A stretch of 64,000 nucleotides of DNA from Hyphomonas pacifica (GCF_000682675.1 NZ_AWFA01000023.1:62001-126000), one strand, 5' to 3'; shown: positions 46,055 to 56,529, counted from the first letter of the stretch. Program-made: numbers and translations. The notes: generated by a model from the letters alone, not told the origin.

Positions 46055-47029
46055 ATGGCAAACCTGATTGATCTTACCCCAGCGGGTCGAAAACACCGCC
46101 ACCCGGAAAAGCAGTCCCGGCCCGACACGCCGGTGATGCGCAAACCTGAATGGATTCGGGTGAAAGCGCCGACGTCTCAAGGCTATGCGGAGACGCGCCA
46201 GATTGTGAAGTCCAAGGGGCTCGTCACAGTTTGCGAGGAAGCGGGCTGTCCGAATATTGGCGAGTGCTGGGACAAGAAGCACGCCACGATGATGATTCTG
46301 GGCGAGATCTGCACCCGGGCCTGCAGTTTCTGCAATGTCTCCACGGGCAAACCTCTGACGCCCGGCCGTGTAGATGAAGACGAGCCGCGCCGTGTGGCCG
46401 AAGCTGTCGCCGAAATGGGCCTGCAGCATGTGGTGATCACTTCCGTAGACCGCGATGACCTGGTCGATGGCGGGGCCATGCACTTCGTCAATACGATCGA
46501 AGCAATCCGAGCCGCGGCTCCAGAGGCGACAGTCGAGATTTTGACGCCGGACTTCCTGCGCAAGGATGGCTGGGAGAACCGCGTGATCGACGCCAAGCCA
46601 GATGTGTTCAACCACAATCTTGAGACGGTGCCGCGTTTGTATCTCTCTATCCGTCCGGGTGCGCGTTATTTCCACTCGCTGCGTCTGCTTCAGAAGGTAA
46701 AGGATCGTGACCCGAACCAGTTCACTAAATCCGGCCTGATGGTAGGCTTGGGTGAGACAAAGGAAGAAGTCATGCAGGTGATGGACGATATGCGTTCTGC
46801 CGGTGTCGATTTCCTGACGATTGGCCAGTACCTTCAGCCGACCCGCAAGCACGCCGCGATTGACCGGTATGTCTCTCCGGAAGAGTTCAAGGCGTATGAA
46901 GAGATTGCGCGCGCGAAGGGCTTCCTGATGGTTTCGGCGTCTCCACTGACGCGCTCTTCGCACCATGCCGGGGAAGATTTCGCCCAGCTGCGTGCGGCCC
47001 GTGAAGCTCAGCTCGCAGCCGCCCAATAG
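46055..47029 (+). CDS. lipA: Lipoyl synthase
   Basis: 324 residues. The radical-SAM cluster motif CTRACSFC and the auxiliary cluster motif [12 protein letters not shown] are both complete, and the C-terminal [10 protein letters not shown] serine (ligand to the auxiliary cluster) is present. It inserts sulfur into octanoyl chains. The ATG at 46055 gives the family start [23 protein letters not shown]10-type gene follows after 2 bp, an order common in Alphaproteobacteria. Confidence 0.96.
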   Translation: MANLIDLTPAGRKHRHPEKQSRPDTPVMRKPEWIRVKAPTSQGYAETRQIVKSKGLVTVCEEAGCPNIGECWDKKHATMMILGEICTRACSFCNVSTGKPLTPGRVDEDEPRRVAEAVAEMGLQHVVITSVDRDDLVDGGAMHFVNTIEAIRAAAPEATVEILTPDFLRKDGWENRVIDAKPDVFNHNLETVPRLYLSIRPGARYFHSLRLLQKVKDRDPNQFTKSGLMVGLGETKEEVMQVMDDMRSAGVDFLTIGQYLQPTRKHAAIDRYVSPEEFKAYEEIARAKGFLMVSASPLTRSSHHAGEDFAQLRAAREAQLAAAQ

Positions 47030-47031
47030 GC

Positions 47032-47493
47032 ATGCCGCAATTTTCAAAATCCGTTCGCGTCCCCTATAACGGGGAGCAGGCCTTCGAGCTTGTCTCGGAT
47101 ATCCGGCGCTATCCGGACTTCATCAAATGGATCACCGCCATGCGCGTCTCCGATGAAGTACGTAAGCCGGATGGCAGTTTTGACTGCGTGGGCGAGGCGG
47201 TCGTCGGCTTTAAAGGCTTCGTTGAGCGTTTTTCGACGAGGGTTGAGGGTGATCCTGAAGAAGGCGTCGTGACGGCAACCCTGATCAAGGGACCGTTCCG
47301 CAAGCTGAAAGCGCAATGGCGTATCCTGTCTGCTGACCAGCATGTCAGTGATATCTCTCTCAATATCGATTACGACTTCAAGAATCCGTTCATTGGCATG
47401 CTGGCCGCGGCCAATCATGATCTTGCTGTTAGCAAGATCCTGTCAGCCTTCATGGCGGAGGCTGGCCGTCGCTATGGGGCGGGCGCTAGCTGA
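47032..47493 (+). CDS. Type II toxin-antitoxin RatA/COQ10-family protein
   Basis: 153 residues of the START-like polyketide-cyclase fold: [22 protein letters not shown] and [19 protein letters not shown]10 homologues bind ubiquinone; E. coli RatA acts on ribosomes. The position after lipA favours a quinone or lipid role but does not prove it. It overlaps pncC by 8 bp, tail to tail. Confidence 0.87.
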   Translation: MPQFSKSVRVPYNGEQAFELVSDIRRYPDFIKWITAMRVSDEVRKPDGSFDCVGEAVVGFKGFVERFSTRVEGDPEEGVVTATLIKGPFRKLKAQWRILSADQHVSDISLNIDYDFKNPFIGMLAAANHDLAVSKILSAFMAEAGRRYGAGAS

Positions 47494-47977
47494 TTTGTAG
47501 CTGGATCAGCCTCAGGGCGCATTCCATTGCGGCCAGGCGGATCTGTTCGCGGCCAATGTTACCCGTCTGAAGCATTTCGTGCACGACCGCGCGGTTTTCG
47601 CGGGCGCAGGCAACATGCACTGTGCCCACGGGCTTCATCGGTGTACCGCCGCCAGGGCCTGCAACGCCGGTGATTGCAACCGCAATGTTCGCACGGCTGG
47701 CCTCAAGCGCGCCTTCGGCCATCATCCGGGCGACAGGCTCTGAGACGGCGCCATAGTCTGCCAACACATCGCCCGGAATGCCGAGGATCTCTTCTTTCGC
47801 GCGGTTTGAGTAGGTCACGAAGCCACGCTCAAACACGGCAGAGCTGCCGGGGATATCCGTCAATAGCCCGGCCAGCAGGCCGCCTGTACAGCTTTCGGCG
47901 GTGCAGATGCGAAGACGTGCCTGTTCGGCATCGTCGAGGATGAGCATGGCAAGGTTGCGGAGGCGATCTGGAAACAT
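47486..47977 (-). CDS. pncC: Nicotinamide-nucleotide amidohydrolase (CinA C-terminal domain)
   Basis: 163 residues containing only the CinA C-terminal domain: [16 protein letters not shown] with the catalytic Ser, and [20 protein letters not shown]. It deamidates NMN. The N-terminal molybdopterin-binding-like half of full CinA is absent, as usual for stand-alone PncC. Confidence 0.9.
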   Translation of the reverse strand: MFPDRLRNLAMLILDDAEQARLRICTAESCTGGLLAGLLTDIPGSSAVFERGFVTYSNRAKEEILGIPGDVLADYGAVSEPVARMMAEGALEASRANIAVAITGVAGPGGGTPMKPVGTVHVACARENRAVVHEMLQTGNIGREQIRLAAMECALRLIQLQIS

Positions 47978-48045
47978 GGCAACAGGTTAGGGGTAGTTCC
48001 GTCTGGCGTGAAGCCGGAAACTTTCCAGATCTGCGATGGATGGGT

Positions 48046-49182
48046 TCAGCCTTCAGTGCGGATGAGAGAGACAACGGCCTCTGCAGCAATGCCCTCTCGC
48101 CGTCCGGTGAATCCAAGGCCTTCGGTCGTGGTAGCTTTTACGCTGACCGCATCGAGGGGAAGGCCCAGCAGTTCTGCCGTGCAGAAGCGCATTGCTTCCC
48201 GGTGGGGCTTCACTTTCGGCGCTTCACAGATGATCGTGATGTCGCAATTCGCGATGGCATAGCCAGCATCCAGGGCGAGGCGCTGGGATTCCTTTAGGAA
48301 GATGCCGCTGTCTGCATCCTTCCAGCGATCGTCGCTTGGCGGGAAATGGTCGCCGATGTCTCCAAGCGCGACGGCGCCCAGAATGGCGTCGGTCAGGGCG
48401 TGCCAAGCCGCATCCGCATCGGAGTGTCCTTTCAGCCCCGCGCTGTGTGGGATTTTGACACCACAGAGCGTAACATGATCGCCTGGCTCAAAGGCGTGAA
48501 CGTCAAAGCCGCTCCCCATCCTGACGGGGACGTGAGACGAGCTCATCAGGCGTGAAACCATGTCAAAGTCCTCGGGATAGGTTATCTTGTGCAGGCGATC
48601 TGAGCCTTTCACCAGCGTAACGGTCGCGCCAAGGGCTTCGACGGCAGCGAGATCGTCTACCAGATCTGTCGCAGATTCCAGTGCTTTGCTGATTGTGTCA
48701 TAGGTGAAGGCTTGCGGTGTCTGTACGCGGTACAGCGCGTCGCGGGAGACAGTCTCCAAGGCATCACCCTTCTTGCGTTTGAGGGCATCCTGAACCGGCA
48801 ATGAGGGTGCCGCGGCGTCAGATGTTTCAAGTGCTGCCAGTAGATCATCAATTGTTTGGTGCGTCAGGCCGGGGCGGGCTGCGTCGTGGATCAGCACAGC
48901 TGTGTCATCGGCAGGCGAAGAGATCGCCTCAAGTCCGCTTATGACCGAGAGCGTCCGCGTTTCGCCGCCAGGGGCGATCTTTATCCCCGCAAGTTCGATG
49001 TCACCCGGGATGTCAGCATTCGTAACGATGATGATTTCATCAATGCGTGGGTGCCTACGAAACGCTTCGATGGACCAGTTGATAACAGGCTTGCCATTCA
49101 GCCTTAGCCATTGTTTTGGCGTAGCTGTTTCAGCTCGGCGCCCTTGACCGGCTGCCACAATGATCGCGACGGTTTTGCTCAT
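48046..49182 (-). CDS. ispDF: Bifunctional IspD/IspF enzyme of the MEP isoprenoid pathway
   Basis: 378 residues. IspD half about 1-215 ([35 protein letters not shown]) and IspF half about 222-378 ([43 protein letters not shown]). It makes CDP-ME and cyclises CDP-ME-2-phosphate; IspE is not in this window. The fusion is typical of Alphaproteobacteria. It is divergent from dusB. Confidence 0.94.
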   Translation of the reverse strand: MSKTVAIIVAAGQGRRAETATPKQWLRLNGKPVINWSIEAFRRHPRIDEIIIVTNADIPGDIELAGIKIAPGGETRTLSVISGLEAISSPADDTAVLIHDAARPGLTHQTIDDLLAALETSDAAAPSLPVQDALKRKKGDALETVSRDALYRVQTPQAFTYDTISKALESATDLVDDLAAVEALGATVTLVKGSDRLHKITYPEDFDMVSRLMSSSHVPVRMGSGFDVHAFEPGDHVTLCGVKIPHSAGLKGHSDADAAWHALTDAILGAVALGDIGDHFPPSDDRWKDADSGIFLKESQRLALDAGYAIANCDITIICEAPKVKPHREAMRFCTAELLGLPLDAVSVKATTTEGLGFTGRREGIAAEAVVSLIRTEG

Positions 49183-49300
49183 TGGCCGCCTTTTAAGCGA
49201 GCGCGGAGAGTGTGGCTATACCGCAAATCTGCATCGGCGGAATGCGGCTGCACGCATATTGTGCACTTGCGAAAAGATAAAAAAATGGAAAGATAGGCAA

Positions 49301-50290
49301 ATGATTAAATTTCGAGCACCTAGGGTATGGCTCGCGCCGATGTCCGGCGCCACCGATGCGCCCATGCGTCGACAGGCAGTGCGCTTTGGGGCGCCTGCCG
49401 TTGTCTCTGAAATGGTTGCCGGAGAAATGCTCGCGACGGCTCGTCCTGATGTTGTGCGCCGTGTTTGCCGTCACGAAGGCGAAGCCTCGTGGATCGTCCA
49501 GCTTGCTGCTCGACGCCGGCAAGACATGCTCGCGGGGGCAAAATTGCTGCGCGAGACCGGCGTTGATGTCATCGACATCAATATGGGGTGTCCGTCGCGT
49601 CAGGTGACAGGGGGGCAGTCGGGGTCAGCCCTGATGCGTGACATTCCGCTCGCCCTTGACATCATTTCTGCTGCGCTAGAAGGGGCAGATGGAATCCCAG
49701 TGACATTGAAGATGCGTCTCGGCTGGGATGATGACATGCTGAATGCGCCAGAGCTTGCCTCACAGGCCGAGCGTCTTGGTGTGAAGATGATCACAGTGCA
49801 TGGCCGGACGCGGTGCCAGTTCTACAAGGGGAAGGCGGACTGGAAGCGGGTTGCGGACACGGTACAGGCCGTGAGTCTGCCGGTCATCGTCAATGGAGAT
49901 ATTGCGTCCGTGGGGGACGCCCGCGTCGCGCTGGAGCAGTCCGGCGCGCACGGGGTTATGGTCGGCCGGGCAGCGATGGGTCAACCTTGGCTGCCCGGTC
50001 AGATCGCGGCTCAGCTTGAAGGGCGCGCGTATCAGACCCCGTCGCTGAGTGAGCAGCATGACAGCTTAATCGAACAAGTCTTCGACAGCGTTGATCTTTA
50101 CGGAGAGCTGCTGGGCATCCGGACAGTGCGCAAGCATATCTCTGCTGCCATTGATGCGCTGGATTTGCCCATGGAGCCGTCAGAGCGCCGGGCGCTGCGG
50201 TCCCGTCTTTGCCGGATTGATGATGTGACTGACCTCGTGATTGGCCTGCGGGAGGCTTATGCGCTGTCCTTGGAAATGGAGCCTGTGTGA
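49301..50290 (+). CDS. dusB: tRNA-dihydrouridine synthase B
   Basis: 329 residues. VWLAPMSGATDAPMRR (FMN binding) and INMGCPSRQVTGGQSGSALM, with the catalytic Cys, are DusB-type. It reduces uridine in the tRNA D-loop. The ATG at 49301 gives the family start MIKFRAPRVWL; the open frame upstream is not conserved. The dusB-ntrB-ntrC order (nifR3 in older naming) is classical for Alphaproteobacteria; it overlaps ntrB by one base. Confidence 0.92.
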   Translation: MIKFRAPRVWLAPMSGATDAPMRRQAVRFGAPAVVSEMVAGEMLATARPDVVRRVCRHEGEASWIVQLAARRRQDMLAGAKLLRETGVDVIDINMGCPSRQVTGGQSGSALMRDIPLALDIISAALEGADGIPVTLKMRLGWDDDMLNAPELASQAERLGVKMITVHGRTRCQFYKGKADWKRVADTVQAVSLPVIVNGDIASVGDARVALEQSGAHGVMVGRAAMGQPWLPGQIAAQLEGRAYQTPSLSEQHDSLIEQVFDSVDLYGELLGIRTVRKHISAAIDALDLPMEPSERRALRSRLCRIDDVTDLVIGLREAYALSLEMEPV

Positions 50291-51363
50291 TGGCAACAAA
50301 TACTTCACTTTCGCCGCCAAGACTGGGAGACTTGTCTCCGATAGCGCTGATACTGGTTGATGAGCGGCGGCGCATCGTTGAGGTGAATGCCGCATGCGAA
50401 AGCCTGCTGCAGCTCTCTCGCCGTGCCATGAAGGGCAAGCCGCTGAGCGAGATTGTCTATCATGACTCGCCCGTTTTCGAGTTGCTAGACCGGGCCCAGA
50501 GAACAGTAGGCGACATTGCTGCACCGGGTACACCGGTTAGCGGTCCTGGCCTGCTGTCTCGCCAGATTTGTGACATATGGGTGCGCTCTACCGATGATAA
50601 TGGCTACATGATCGCCCTGTGTGAAGCAGCCACGCGCGATGCCAATGATTCTGCTGCGGGGGTTGCGGGCTTTGGTCGTATCCTGGGACATGAAGTGAAA
50701 AACCCGCTTGGCGGTATCATTGGGGCGGCCCAGCTGCTGGAGCGGCACGGTGTGGATGGCCAGGCCGAGCTGTTGGAGATCATCAAGGAAGAAGCGCGCC
50801 GTATTGAGCGTCTTGTGAACCGCCTGTCTGCATTTGAGCTTTTCTCGGCACCGCAGATGGAGCCGTTCAACATTCACGCCGTGCTTGATCGTGTCCTGGC
50901 GTCAGAGCAAGCTGCGATGGGCGCGCAAGTTGAGTTCAAGCGGGATTTCGATCCCTCGCTGCCGCATTTGATGGGCGATTCTGATCATCTGCAGCAGGCC
51001 TTCCAGAATTTGATCCGCAATGCGGCCGAAGCAGCCAGCGAAGAAGGCGCCTCCGGAAAGGTTACGGTCCGCACATCCTATGCAGCGGGTCTGTCCTTCC
51101 GACAGGCGCGTCTTGGGTCAGGCCTACGCCGGGCCATGTTGGTCTCCGTTGAGGACAATGGCCGAGGCATCCCGCGGCATCGCCAGGGCACGATTTTCGA
51201 AGTCTTCCAGAGCAGCAAGTCGGGGGCTCGTGGCCTTGGCCTGTCGATTGTGAAGGAAGTTATAACCGCCCATGGCGGGCAAATCCGGGTCGACAGCGTC
51301 CCGGGCTCTACACGTTTTGCAGTTTTACTGCCGCTTGGCACAGAGGAAAAAGTTCATGGCTGA
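50290..51363 (+). CDS. ntrB: Nitrogen regulation sensor histidine kinase NtrB
   Basis: 357 residues: PAS domain (about 15-110), then the phospho-accepting His134 in GHEVKNPLGGIIGAAQLL, the N box NLIRNAAEAA, G1 DNGRGIP and G2 GARGLGLSI. It is cytosolic and regulated by PII; it phosphorylates NtrC. An adjacent GTG at 50287 is an alternative. The C-terminus overlaps ntrC by 8 bp. Confidence 0.93.
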   Translation: MATNTSLSPPRLGDLSPIALILVDERRRIVEVNAACESLLQLSRRAMKGKPLSEIVYHDSPVFELLDRAQRTVGDIAAPGTPVSGPGLLSRQICDIWVRSTDDNGYMIALCEAATRDANDSAAGVAGFGRILGHEVKNPLGGIIGAAQLLERHGVDGQAELLEIIKEEARRIERLVNRLSAFELFSAPQMEPFNIHAVLDRVLASEQAAMGAQVEFKRDFDPSLPHLMGDSDHLQQAFQNLIRNAAEAASEEGASGKVTVRTSYAAGLSFRQARLGSGLRRAMLVSVEDNGRGIPRHRQGTIFEVFQSSKSGARGLGLSIVKEVITAHGGQIRVDSVPGSTRFAVLLPLGTEEKVHG

Positions 51364-52732
51364 GAAGACTGTTTTGCTTGCGGAAGATGATGCAAGCATC
51401 CGACTGATCGTGAACCAGACATTGGTGGCGGCAGGGTATGAAGTTCGCGCGACCAGTTCTCCTGAAGCGCTTGAGCGTTGGGTTCGCAATGGTGAAGGCG
51501 ATGTGGTGGTCACCGATGTGTATCTGGGCGACGCATCCATCTTTGATCTGATCCCGTCTCTGAAGCTGGCCCGCCCTGAGCTGCCCTTCATCGTGATGAG
51601 TGGCCAGAACACAATCCTGACGGCAGCTTCCGCTGCGCAACACGGCGCCTTTGACTATTTGCCGAAACCCTTCGACATCGACATGCTGTCAGGACTGGTT
51701 CAGCGCGCCCTGAAATCGCAGCCAAAGGTTTCTGCGCGATCAATTAATCCGGAATCCCAAAAAGCCATTAGCGATGCGGGGCTACCTCTGATCGGTCGCT
51801 CTGACGCGATGCAGGAAGTCTACCGTATTATCGCCAAAGTAATGAACACAGACCTGACCGTTCTGATTGAGGGGGAGAGCGGCACAGGCAAAGAACTCGC
51901 CGCTCGCGCCATTCACCAGTTGGGAGATGCCAAGGACGGTAAGTTTGTTGCGCTGGACCTGGCAGCCCTGCCAGCATCCGAGATCAACCGCCAACTGTTC
52001 GGCGCGAATGGTGAGCAGGGGGCGGTGCATCAGAAAGGCGGAACGCTCTATCTGGATGAGATTGGCGATTTGCCGGCAGAGGCGCAAACACAGCTGGTCA
52101 AGCTGATGCGGGACTCCAGCGGTGCGCGCATCATTGCCTCCACACGCCGCAATCTTGGCCGTCTGGTCGATGATGGCAAGTTCCGGGAGGATCTCTATTA
52201 CCGGCTGAATGTGGTGCGTCTGACCATGCCCCCACTGCGCCTTCGCAAAGAGGACATTCCTGAACTGGCTCGCGCCTTCCTGATTCGCGCGCAGCGTCAG
52301 GGACTTGCCGCCAAGAGCTTTGATAAATCCGCGCTTGATCTGCTGACGGCCTACGATTGGCCGGGGAATGTGCGGGAACTGGAAAACCTGGTCCTTCGGC
52401 TCGCGGTATTGTGTCCCGACGAGACCATTACCCTGCGGGATGTGGAGCGGGAGCTGAGAGCAGGTGCCAGCGAGCAAAAGGGCTCTAGTGCAGGATTTGA
52501 GAAAGACATCGAAACGCTGTTGCACCGCTACATAATGGGCGATCTGATTGCGAGCGGTGAAGAAGACGATTCGTCCGTCTATTCGAGCGTAATTGACCAG
52601 GTTGAACGACCGCTCATCCGGCTGGCTCTGTCCGTCACGGCTGGTAACAAGGTGAAGGCTGCGCAACTACTCGGCATGAATAGGAACACCCTAAGGGCGA
52701 AGATCAACGCGTTGGGTATTGCGGAAGACTAA
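51356..52732 (+). CDS. ntrC: Nitrogen regulator NtrC lacking the GAFTGA loop
   Basis: 458 residues: receiver with phospho-acceptor Asp54 (VVVTDVYLG), AAA+ domain with Walker A GESGTGKE (173-180) and Walker B LYLDEIGD, and a Fis-type helix-turn-helix (NKVKAAQLLGMNRNTLRAKI). Between Leu214-Phe215-Gly216 and Gly229-Thr230 there are only 12 residues, where enterobacterial NtrC has a longer insert with GAFTGA. That loop contacts sigma54, so activation of sigma54 holoenzyme is not expected, as in Rhodobacter capsulatus NtrC. The ATG at 51356 follows GAGGAA. Confidence 0.93.
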   Translation: MAEKTVLLAEDDASIRLIVNQTLVAAGYEVRATSSPEALERWVRNGEGDVVVTDVYLGDASIFDLIPSLKLARPELPFIVMSGQNTILTAASAAQHGAFDYLPKPFDIDMLSGLVQRALKSQPKVSARSINPESQKAISDAGLPLIGRSDAMQEVYRIIAKVMNTDLTVLIEGESGTGKELAARAIHQLGDAKDGKFVALDLAALPASEINRQLFGANGEQGAVHQKGGTLYLDEIGDLPAEAQTQLVKLMRDSSGARIIASTRRNLGRLVDDGKFREDLYYRLNVVRLTMPPLRLRKEDIPELARAFLIRAQRQGLAAKSFDKSALDLLTAYDWPGNVRELENLVLRLAVLCPDETITLRDVERELRAGASEQKGSSAGFEKDIETLLHRYIMGDLIASGEEDDSSVYSSVIDQVERPLIRLALSVTAGNKVKAAQLLGMNRNTLRAKINALGIAED

Positions 52733-52840
52733 TTGACGACTCTGCCAGCTGTGGCTTAAATACCTCAGTGTTGCGTTCTGGGCACGCATGTGTTCCCCTA
52801 ATGCAACGGGCCGGGGTGGCCATGTACCAGCGGTGTGTAG

Positions 52841-55105
52841 TTGTCGAATACCCTTAGTCAGCAAGCTACAAAGGCAAGTTGGGCGCTTTTCGAAGGCCTC
52901 TTCATCATCGCTGCTCTGGTGGCGGTGTTTGCAACCTTTATGGCGATTTCCGGTGTTGATCCGGACAATCCAACGGCTGGCGCAACGCCTTGGCTTTTGG
53001 GTCTGAACTTTGTTGTCATCATCGTACTGACCACGATTGTGGTGCGTGAGTATTTGTCGATTCAATCCAGCAGCGAGGGCGAAGGCAAGGGACGGCTGGC
53101 GCGACGATTCGTTATGCTCTTCGGTTTTTCGGCGCTTGTACCATCAGCGATTGTGGCCGTGTTTCTGGGAGCGGTCTTCACACAGGGGATCGACAAATGG
53201 TTGGGTGAGCGTGTCGACTCCGTGATGGAGAAGAACGCTGAGATTTTCCGCAACTATGTTGATAATTTCGAAACGACTTTTGATGCGGATTTACGTCTTG
53301 CTGCACTTGATGTGGAGAATTTTGCGCGTGAGGTGGAAGCGCGCATGTCTGATGAGGATGGCCAGCTGACGCTGACCTCCGAGGCGTCTGCGACTTTTGC
53401 CGAAGGGCTTCGCTCCGAACTCGCCTTCCGGGATTTTCTGACCATTGCGATCCTTGGCGCGGATGGGGTTGAATTGCTCGCCCAGGAGAGTGTGCAGGAT
53501 GCCATCCTGATCCCTCCGCCAGCGTCTGCCTTTGAGGAGGCTGACAAGGGAGAGATTGCGACAACGCTTTACGAGAATCGCGGCGTAGCCACGGCGCTCA
53601 TAAAGATTTCAGAACCAGTCGATGGTTACATCTACACGGTAAAGAATTTTGACCGTAACGCTGCGGTGCGTCTGCGTGAGGCGGAAGCCGAGATCATTCA
53701 ATACAACAACGCCAAGCGGCAAGGCGGACGGCTGCAGACCATCTTTGCTATCGGCTATGCTCAAATCGCTGCGCTTGTACTTTTGCTGGCAGGGCGCCTT
53801 GGTCTGGAAGCCGCAGGACGGGTGACTGGACCGATTGGGCGCCTGGCAACTGCGGCACATGCTGTACGCGATGGAGATCTGACCGTGCGCGTTCCGGTTT
53901 CGGGCCCGAAGGATGAAGTCTACGCGCTAAGTCACTCATTCAATGCAATGACGGAGCAATTGTCTGAGCAGCGCCACGCACTGATCAGCGCGCGCGAGGT
54001 TGAGGAAGACCGGCGGAAATTTGTCGAGACATTGCTGGCAGAAGTCAGCGCCGGTGTGATCCGGATGGATCCGGAGATGACGGTGACGCTGGCCAACCGC
54101 TCAGCGGGTGATCTGCTTGGCATCGAGGAGATCATGCCGGGCGAAAAGCTGCAGGATGTGGCGCCGGATTTTATACGCTATGTGAAGGATACTCTGGAGC
54201 ACGGCGCGCCGGTTGATGCCTCCATTGATCTCAATCGCAGCGGCAGCATTCGGCACTTCCGGCTCAAGACTGCACCAGACCCGACTGGCGGCTGTGTTCT
54301 GACTTTTGACGACACCACCCGGCTCGTGAATGCGCAGCGCCAGCTGGCCTGGCGGGATGTTGCTCGAAGGATCGCGCACGAAATCCGTAATCCGCTGACG
54401 CCGATCATGCTGTCTACGGAGCGTATTCGCAGACGCTATGCCAGCAAGATTGATGATCATGATGGTGTCTTCGACCGATGCATCGAGACGATTCTCCGCC
54501 AGGTGGGAGATATTGGCCGCATGGTGGAAGAATTTTCTTCCTTTGCGCGTATGCCCAAGCCCAGTGCAGATGTTTTTGACATGAAGGCGCTGTTGCAGGC
54601 GACGAGTTTTTCTCAGGGCGTCGTGACGCCGGAAATCAATGTCAGCTTTGTCTGCGATGAGGATGAAGTTCGCTATCTGGGGGATGAAAGACTTATCGGC
54701 CAGGCCCTGGGCAATTTGCTCAAGAACGCAGCTGAGGCCATTGAGGGGATGCCTGAAGACATGGAAGTTCTGGGCAACATTCGGGTCACGCTGGATCAGA
54801 ATGATGCGGGCATCGAAATCACTATTGAGGATAATGGTCCGGGATTCCCAGAGGATACGCGCGACAGATTGCTCGAGCCCTATGTCACCACGCGGGAGAA
54901 GGGCACCGGGCTAGGGCTCGCAATTGTGAACAGAATTATTGCCGACCACGGTGGCTCTATATCTCTGCAGAATCGTCTCGACGAACTGCGCGGAGCACGT
55001 GTGAGAGTTTGGTTGCCGCATGATACCCTGTCGGCTGAGATCCCTCAGACTACGGCAGAAAATGAAGATAATGAGACCCCGCCGGTATCGGCCGGTTTAG
55101 TGTAG
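52841..55105 (+). CDS. ntrY: Nitrogen/redox sensor histidine kinase NtrY (TTG start)
   Basis: 754 residues. Three N-terminal membrane helices (about 17-37, 49-69, 88-112), a long extracytoplasmic domain (about 115-290), a fourth helix (about 296-318), HAMP, PAS, and a kinase core with His in RIAHEIRNPLTPIMLS, N box NLLKNAAEA and G boxes DNGPGFP and GTGLGLAIV. It partners NtrX. A stop codon directly precedes TTG at 52841 and the next ATG is inside helix one, so TTG is the most likely start. No strong Shine-Dalgarno is seen. Confidence 0.9.
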   Translation: MSNTLSQQATKASWALFEGLFIIAALVAVFATFMAISGVDPDNPTAGATPWLLGLNFVVIIVLTTIVVREYLSIQSSSEGEGKGRLARRFVMLFGFSALVPSAIVAVFLGAVFTQGIDKWLGERVDSVMEKNAEIFRNYVDNFETTFDADLRLAALDVENFAREVEARMSDEDGQLTLTSEASATFAEGLRSELAFRDFLTIAILGADGVELLAQESVQDAILIPPPASAFEEADKGEIATTLYENRGVATALIKISEPVDGYIYTVKNFDRNAAVRLREAEAEIIQYNNAKRQGGRLQTIFAIGYAQIAALVLLLAGRLGLEAAGRVTGPIGRLATAAHAVRDGDLTVRVPVSGPKDEVYALSHSFNAMTEQLSEQRHALISAREVEEDRRKFVETLLAEVSAGVIRMDPEMTVTLANRSAGDLLGIEEIMPGEKLQDVAPDFIRYVKDTLEHGAPVDASIDLNRSGSIRHFRLKTAPDPTGGCVLTFDDTTRLVNAQRQLAWRDVARRIAHEIRNPLTPIMLSTERIRRRYASKIDDHDGVFDRCIETILRQVGDIGRMVEEFSSFARMPKPSADVFDMKALLQATSFSQGVVTPEINVSFVCDEDEVRYLGDERLIGQALGNLLKNAAEAIEGMPEDMEVLGNIRVTLDQNDAGIEITIEDNGPGFPEDTRDRLLEPYVTTREKGTGLGLAIVNRIIADHGGSISLQNRLDELRGARVRVWLPHDTLSAEIPQTTAENEDNETPPVSAGLV

Positions 55106-55118
55106 AGGAGCCAACATC

Positions 55119-56507
55119 ATGGCATTGGACATTCTTGTTGTTGATGACGAACCGGACATTCGTGAACTGATCGCGGGCGTTCTGGGCGATGAGGGCTATT
55201 CCGTGCGAACGGCGGACACGGCGGAAAACGCGATTGAGCAGGTGCGCGCACGTACACCACGGCTGGTTGTCCTTGACGTCTGGTTGCAGGGCAGTGGTAT
55301 GGATGGTTTGTCACTGCTCAAATATTTCAAGTCGATTGATCCGATCCTGCCCGTCATTGTGATCAGTGGGCACGGCAATATCGAAACGGCTGTCGCAGCG
55401 ATCCGGCGCGGGGCATATGACTTCATTGAGAAGCCGTTCAAGACTGATCGCCTGCTGCACCTGATAGAACGCGCCATCGAGTCGGCTGCACTGAAATACG
55501 AGAACGCGGCCCTTAAGAACCGCGCGGGCGATGATGAGCAGTGGATCGGCAACAGCCAGGCCGCTGCGAATCTACGCGCATCCATCGACAAGGTTGCGCC
55601 GACAAATTCCCGCGTGATGATTACGGGACCGGCCGGTTCCGGTAAGGAATTGGCTGCGCGACTGATTCATCGTAACTCCCAGCGTGAGAATGGGCCGTTC
55701 GTTGTGGTTAACGCGGCAACCATCGCGCCAGACCAGATGGAAAGTGCGCTATTCGGAGAAGAGGACTCCCAGGGTCGCACGACTCGCATCGGTCTTTTTG
55801 AGAAGGCGCATAATGGAACTCTTCTGCTGGATGAAGTGGCGGACATGCCGCTGGGAACGCAGAACAAAATTCTTCGTGTGCTGACGGAACAGCGTTTTCA
55901 GCGCGTCGGTGGCCGCTCTGATGTGAGTGTGGATGTGCGGGTTATGTCTGCCACCACGAAAGACATCAAAAGAGAAATTGATGAAGGGCGCTTCCGCGAG
56001 GACCTTTATTACCGCCTAAGTGTTGTGCCGCTTCGTGTTCCGTCCCTGGCTGAACGCCGGGATGATATTGGCGACATGGTGCGTTACTTCACGGATCGGA
56101 TTGCCGATTCTTCTGGCCTTACGCCACGCTCGTTTTCGCAAGAAGCGATGGCTGTTCTTCAGTCGATGGACTGGCCGGGGAACATCCGCCAATTGCGGAA
56201 TGTGGTGGAACGAATCCTTATCCTCTCTCCCTCTGATGCTAGTCGGCCCGTGAGTGTTGACGAGCTGCCGAAGGATTCGGCTACCCAAGGCGCTGATATG
56301 TCCAAGGCCGGATCTGCTGAACTGGTAGGGCTGTCTTTGCGGGATGCGCGCGAGCAATTCGAGCGGGAATATCTGGCGCTTCAGATTACGCGCTTTAACG
56401 GAAATATATCGCGAACTGCTGAATTCATTGGAATGGAGCGCTCCGCCCTGCACAGAAAATTAAAGGCTTTGGGCGTTAACTCCAATCTCACTCGTCAGGA
56501 CGGCTGA
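55119..56507 (+). CDS. ntrX: Nitrogen regulator NtrX lacking the GAFTGA loop
   Basis: 462 residues: receiver with Asp53 (LVVLDVWLQG), AAA+ domain with a Walker A-like GPAGSGKE and Walker B LLLDEVAD, and a C-terminal Fis-type helix-turn-helix (GNISRTAEFIGMERSALHRKL). The L1 region, residues 211-234, reads LFGEEDSQGRTTRIGLFEK and has no GAFTGA, as in other alphaproteobacterial NtrX. It starts 13 bp after ntrY with AGAGGAG upstream. Confidence 0.92.
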   Translation: MALDILVVDDEPDIRELIAGVLGDEGYSVRTADTAENAIEQVRARTPRLVVLDVWLQGSGMDGLSLLKYFKSIDPILPVIVISGHGNIETAVAAIRRGAYDFIEKPFKTDRLLHLIERAIESAALKYENAALKNRAGDDEQWIGNSQAAANLRASIDKVAPTNSRVMITGPAGSGKELAARLIHRNSQRENGPFVVVNAATIAPDQMESALFGEEDSQGRTTRIGLFEKAHNGTLLLDEVADMPLGTQNKILRVLTEQRFQRVGGRSDVSVDVRVMSATTKDIKREIDEGRFREDLYYRLSVVPLRVPSLAERRDDIGDMVRYFTDRIADSSGLTPRSFSQEAMAVLQSMDWPGNIRQLRNVVERILILSPSDASRPVSVDELPKDSATQGADMSKAGSAELVGLSLRDAREQFEREYLALQITRFNGNISRTAEFIGMERSALHRKLKALGVNSNLTRQDG

Positions 56508-56529
56508 CGCTGTCGAAGGGCTGTAAACA

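Noticed and set aside
45959-47047. 362-codon open frame antisense to lipA
   Set aside because: lipA on the other strand has complete radical-SAM motifs; the antisense frame has none and no ribosome-binding site.
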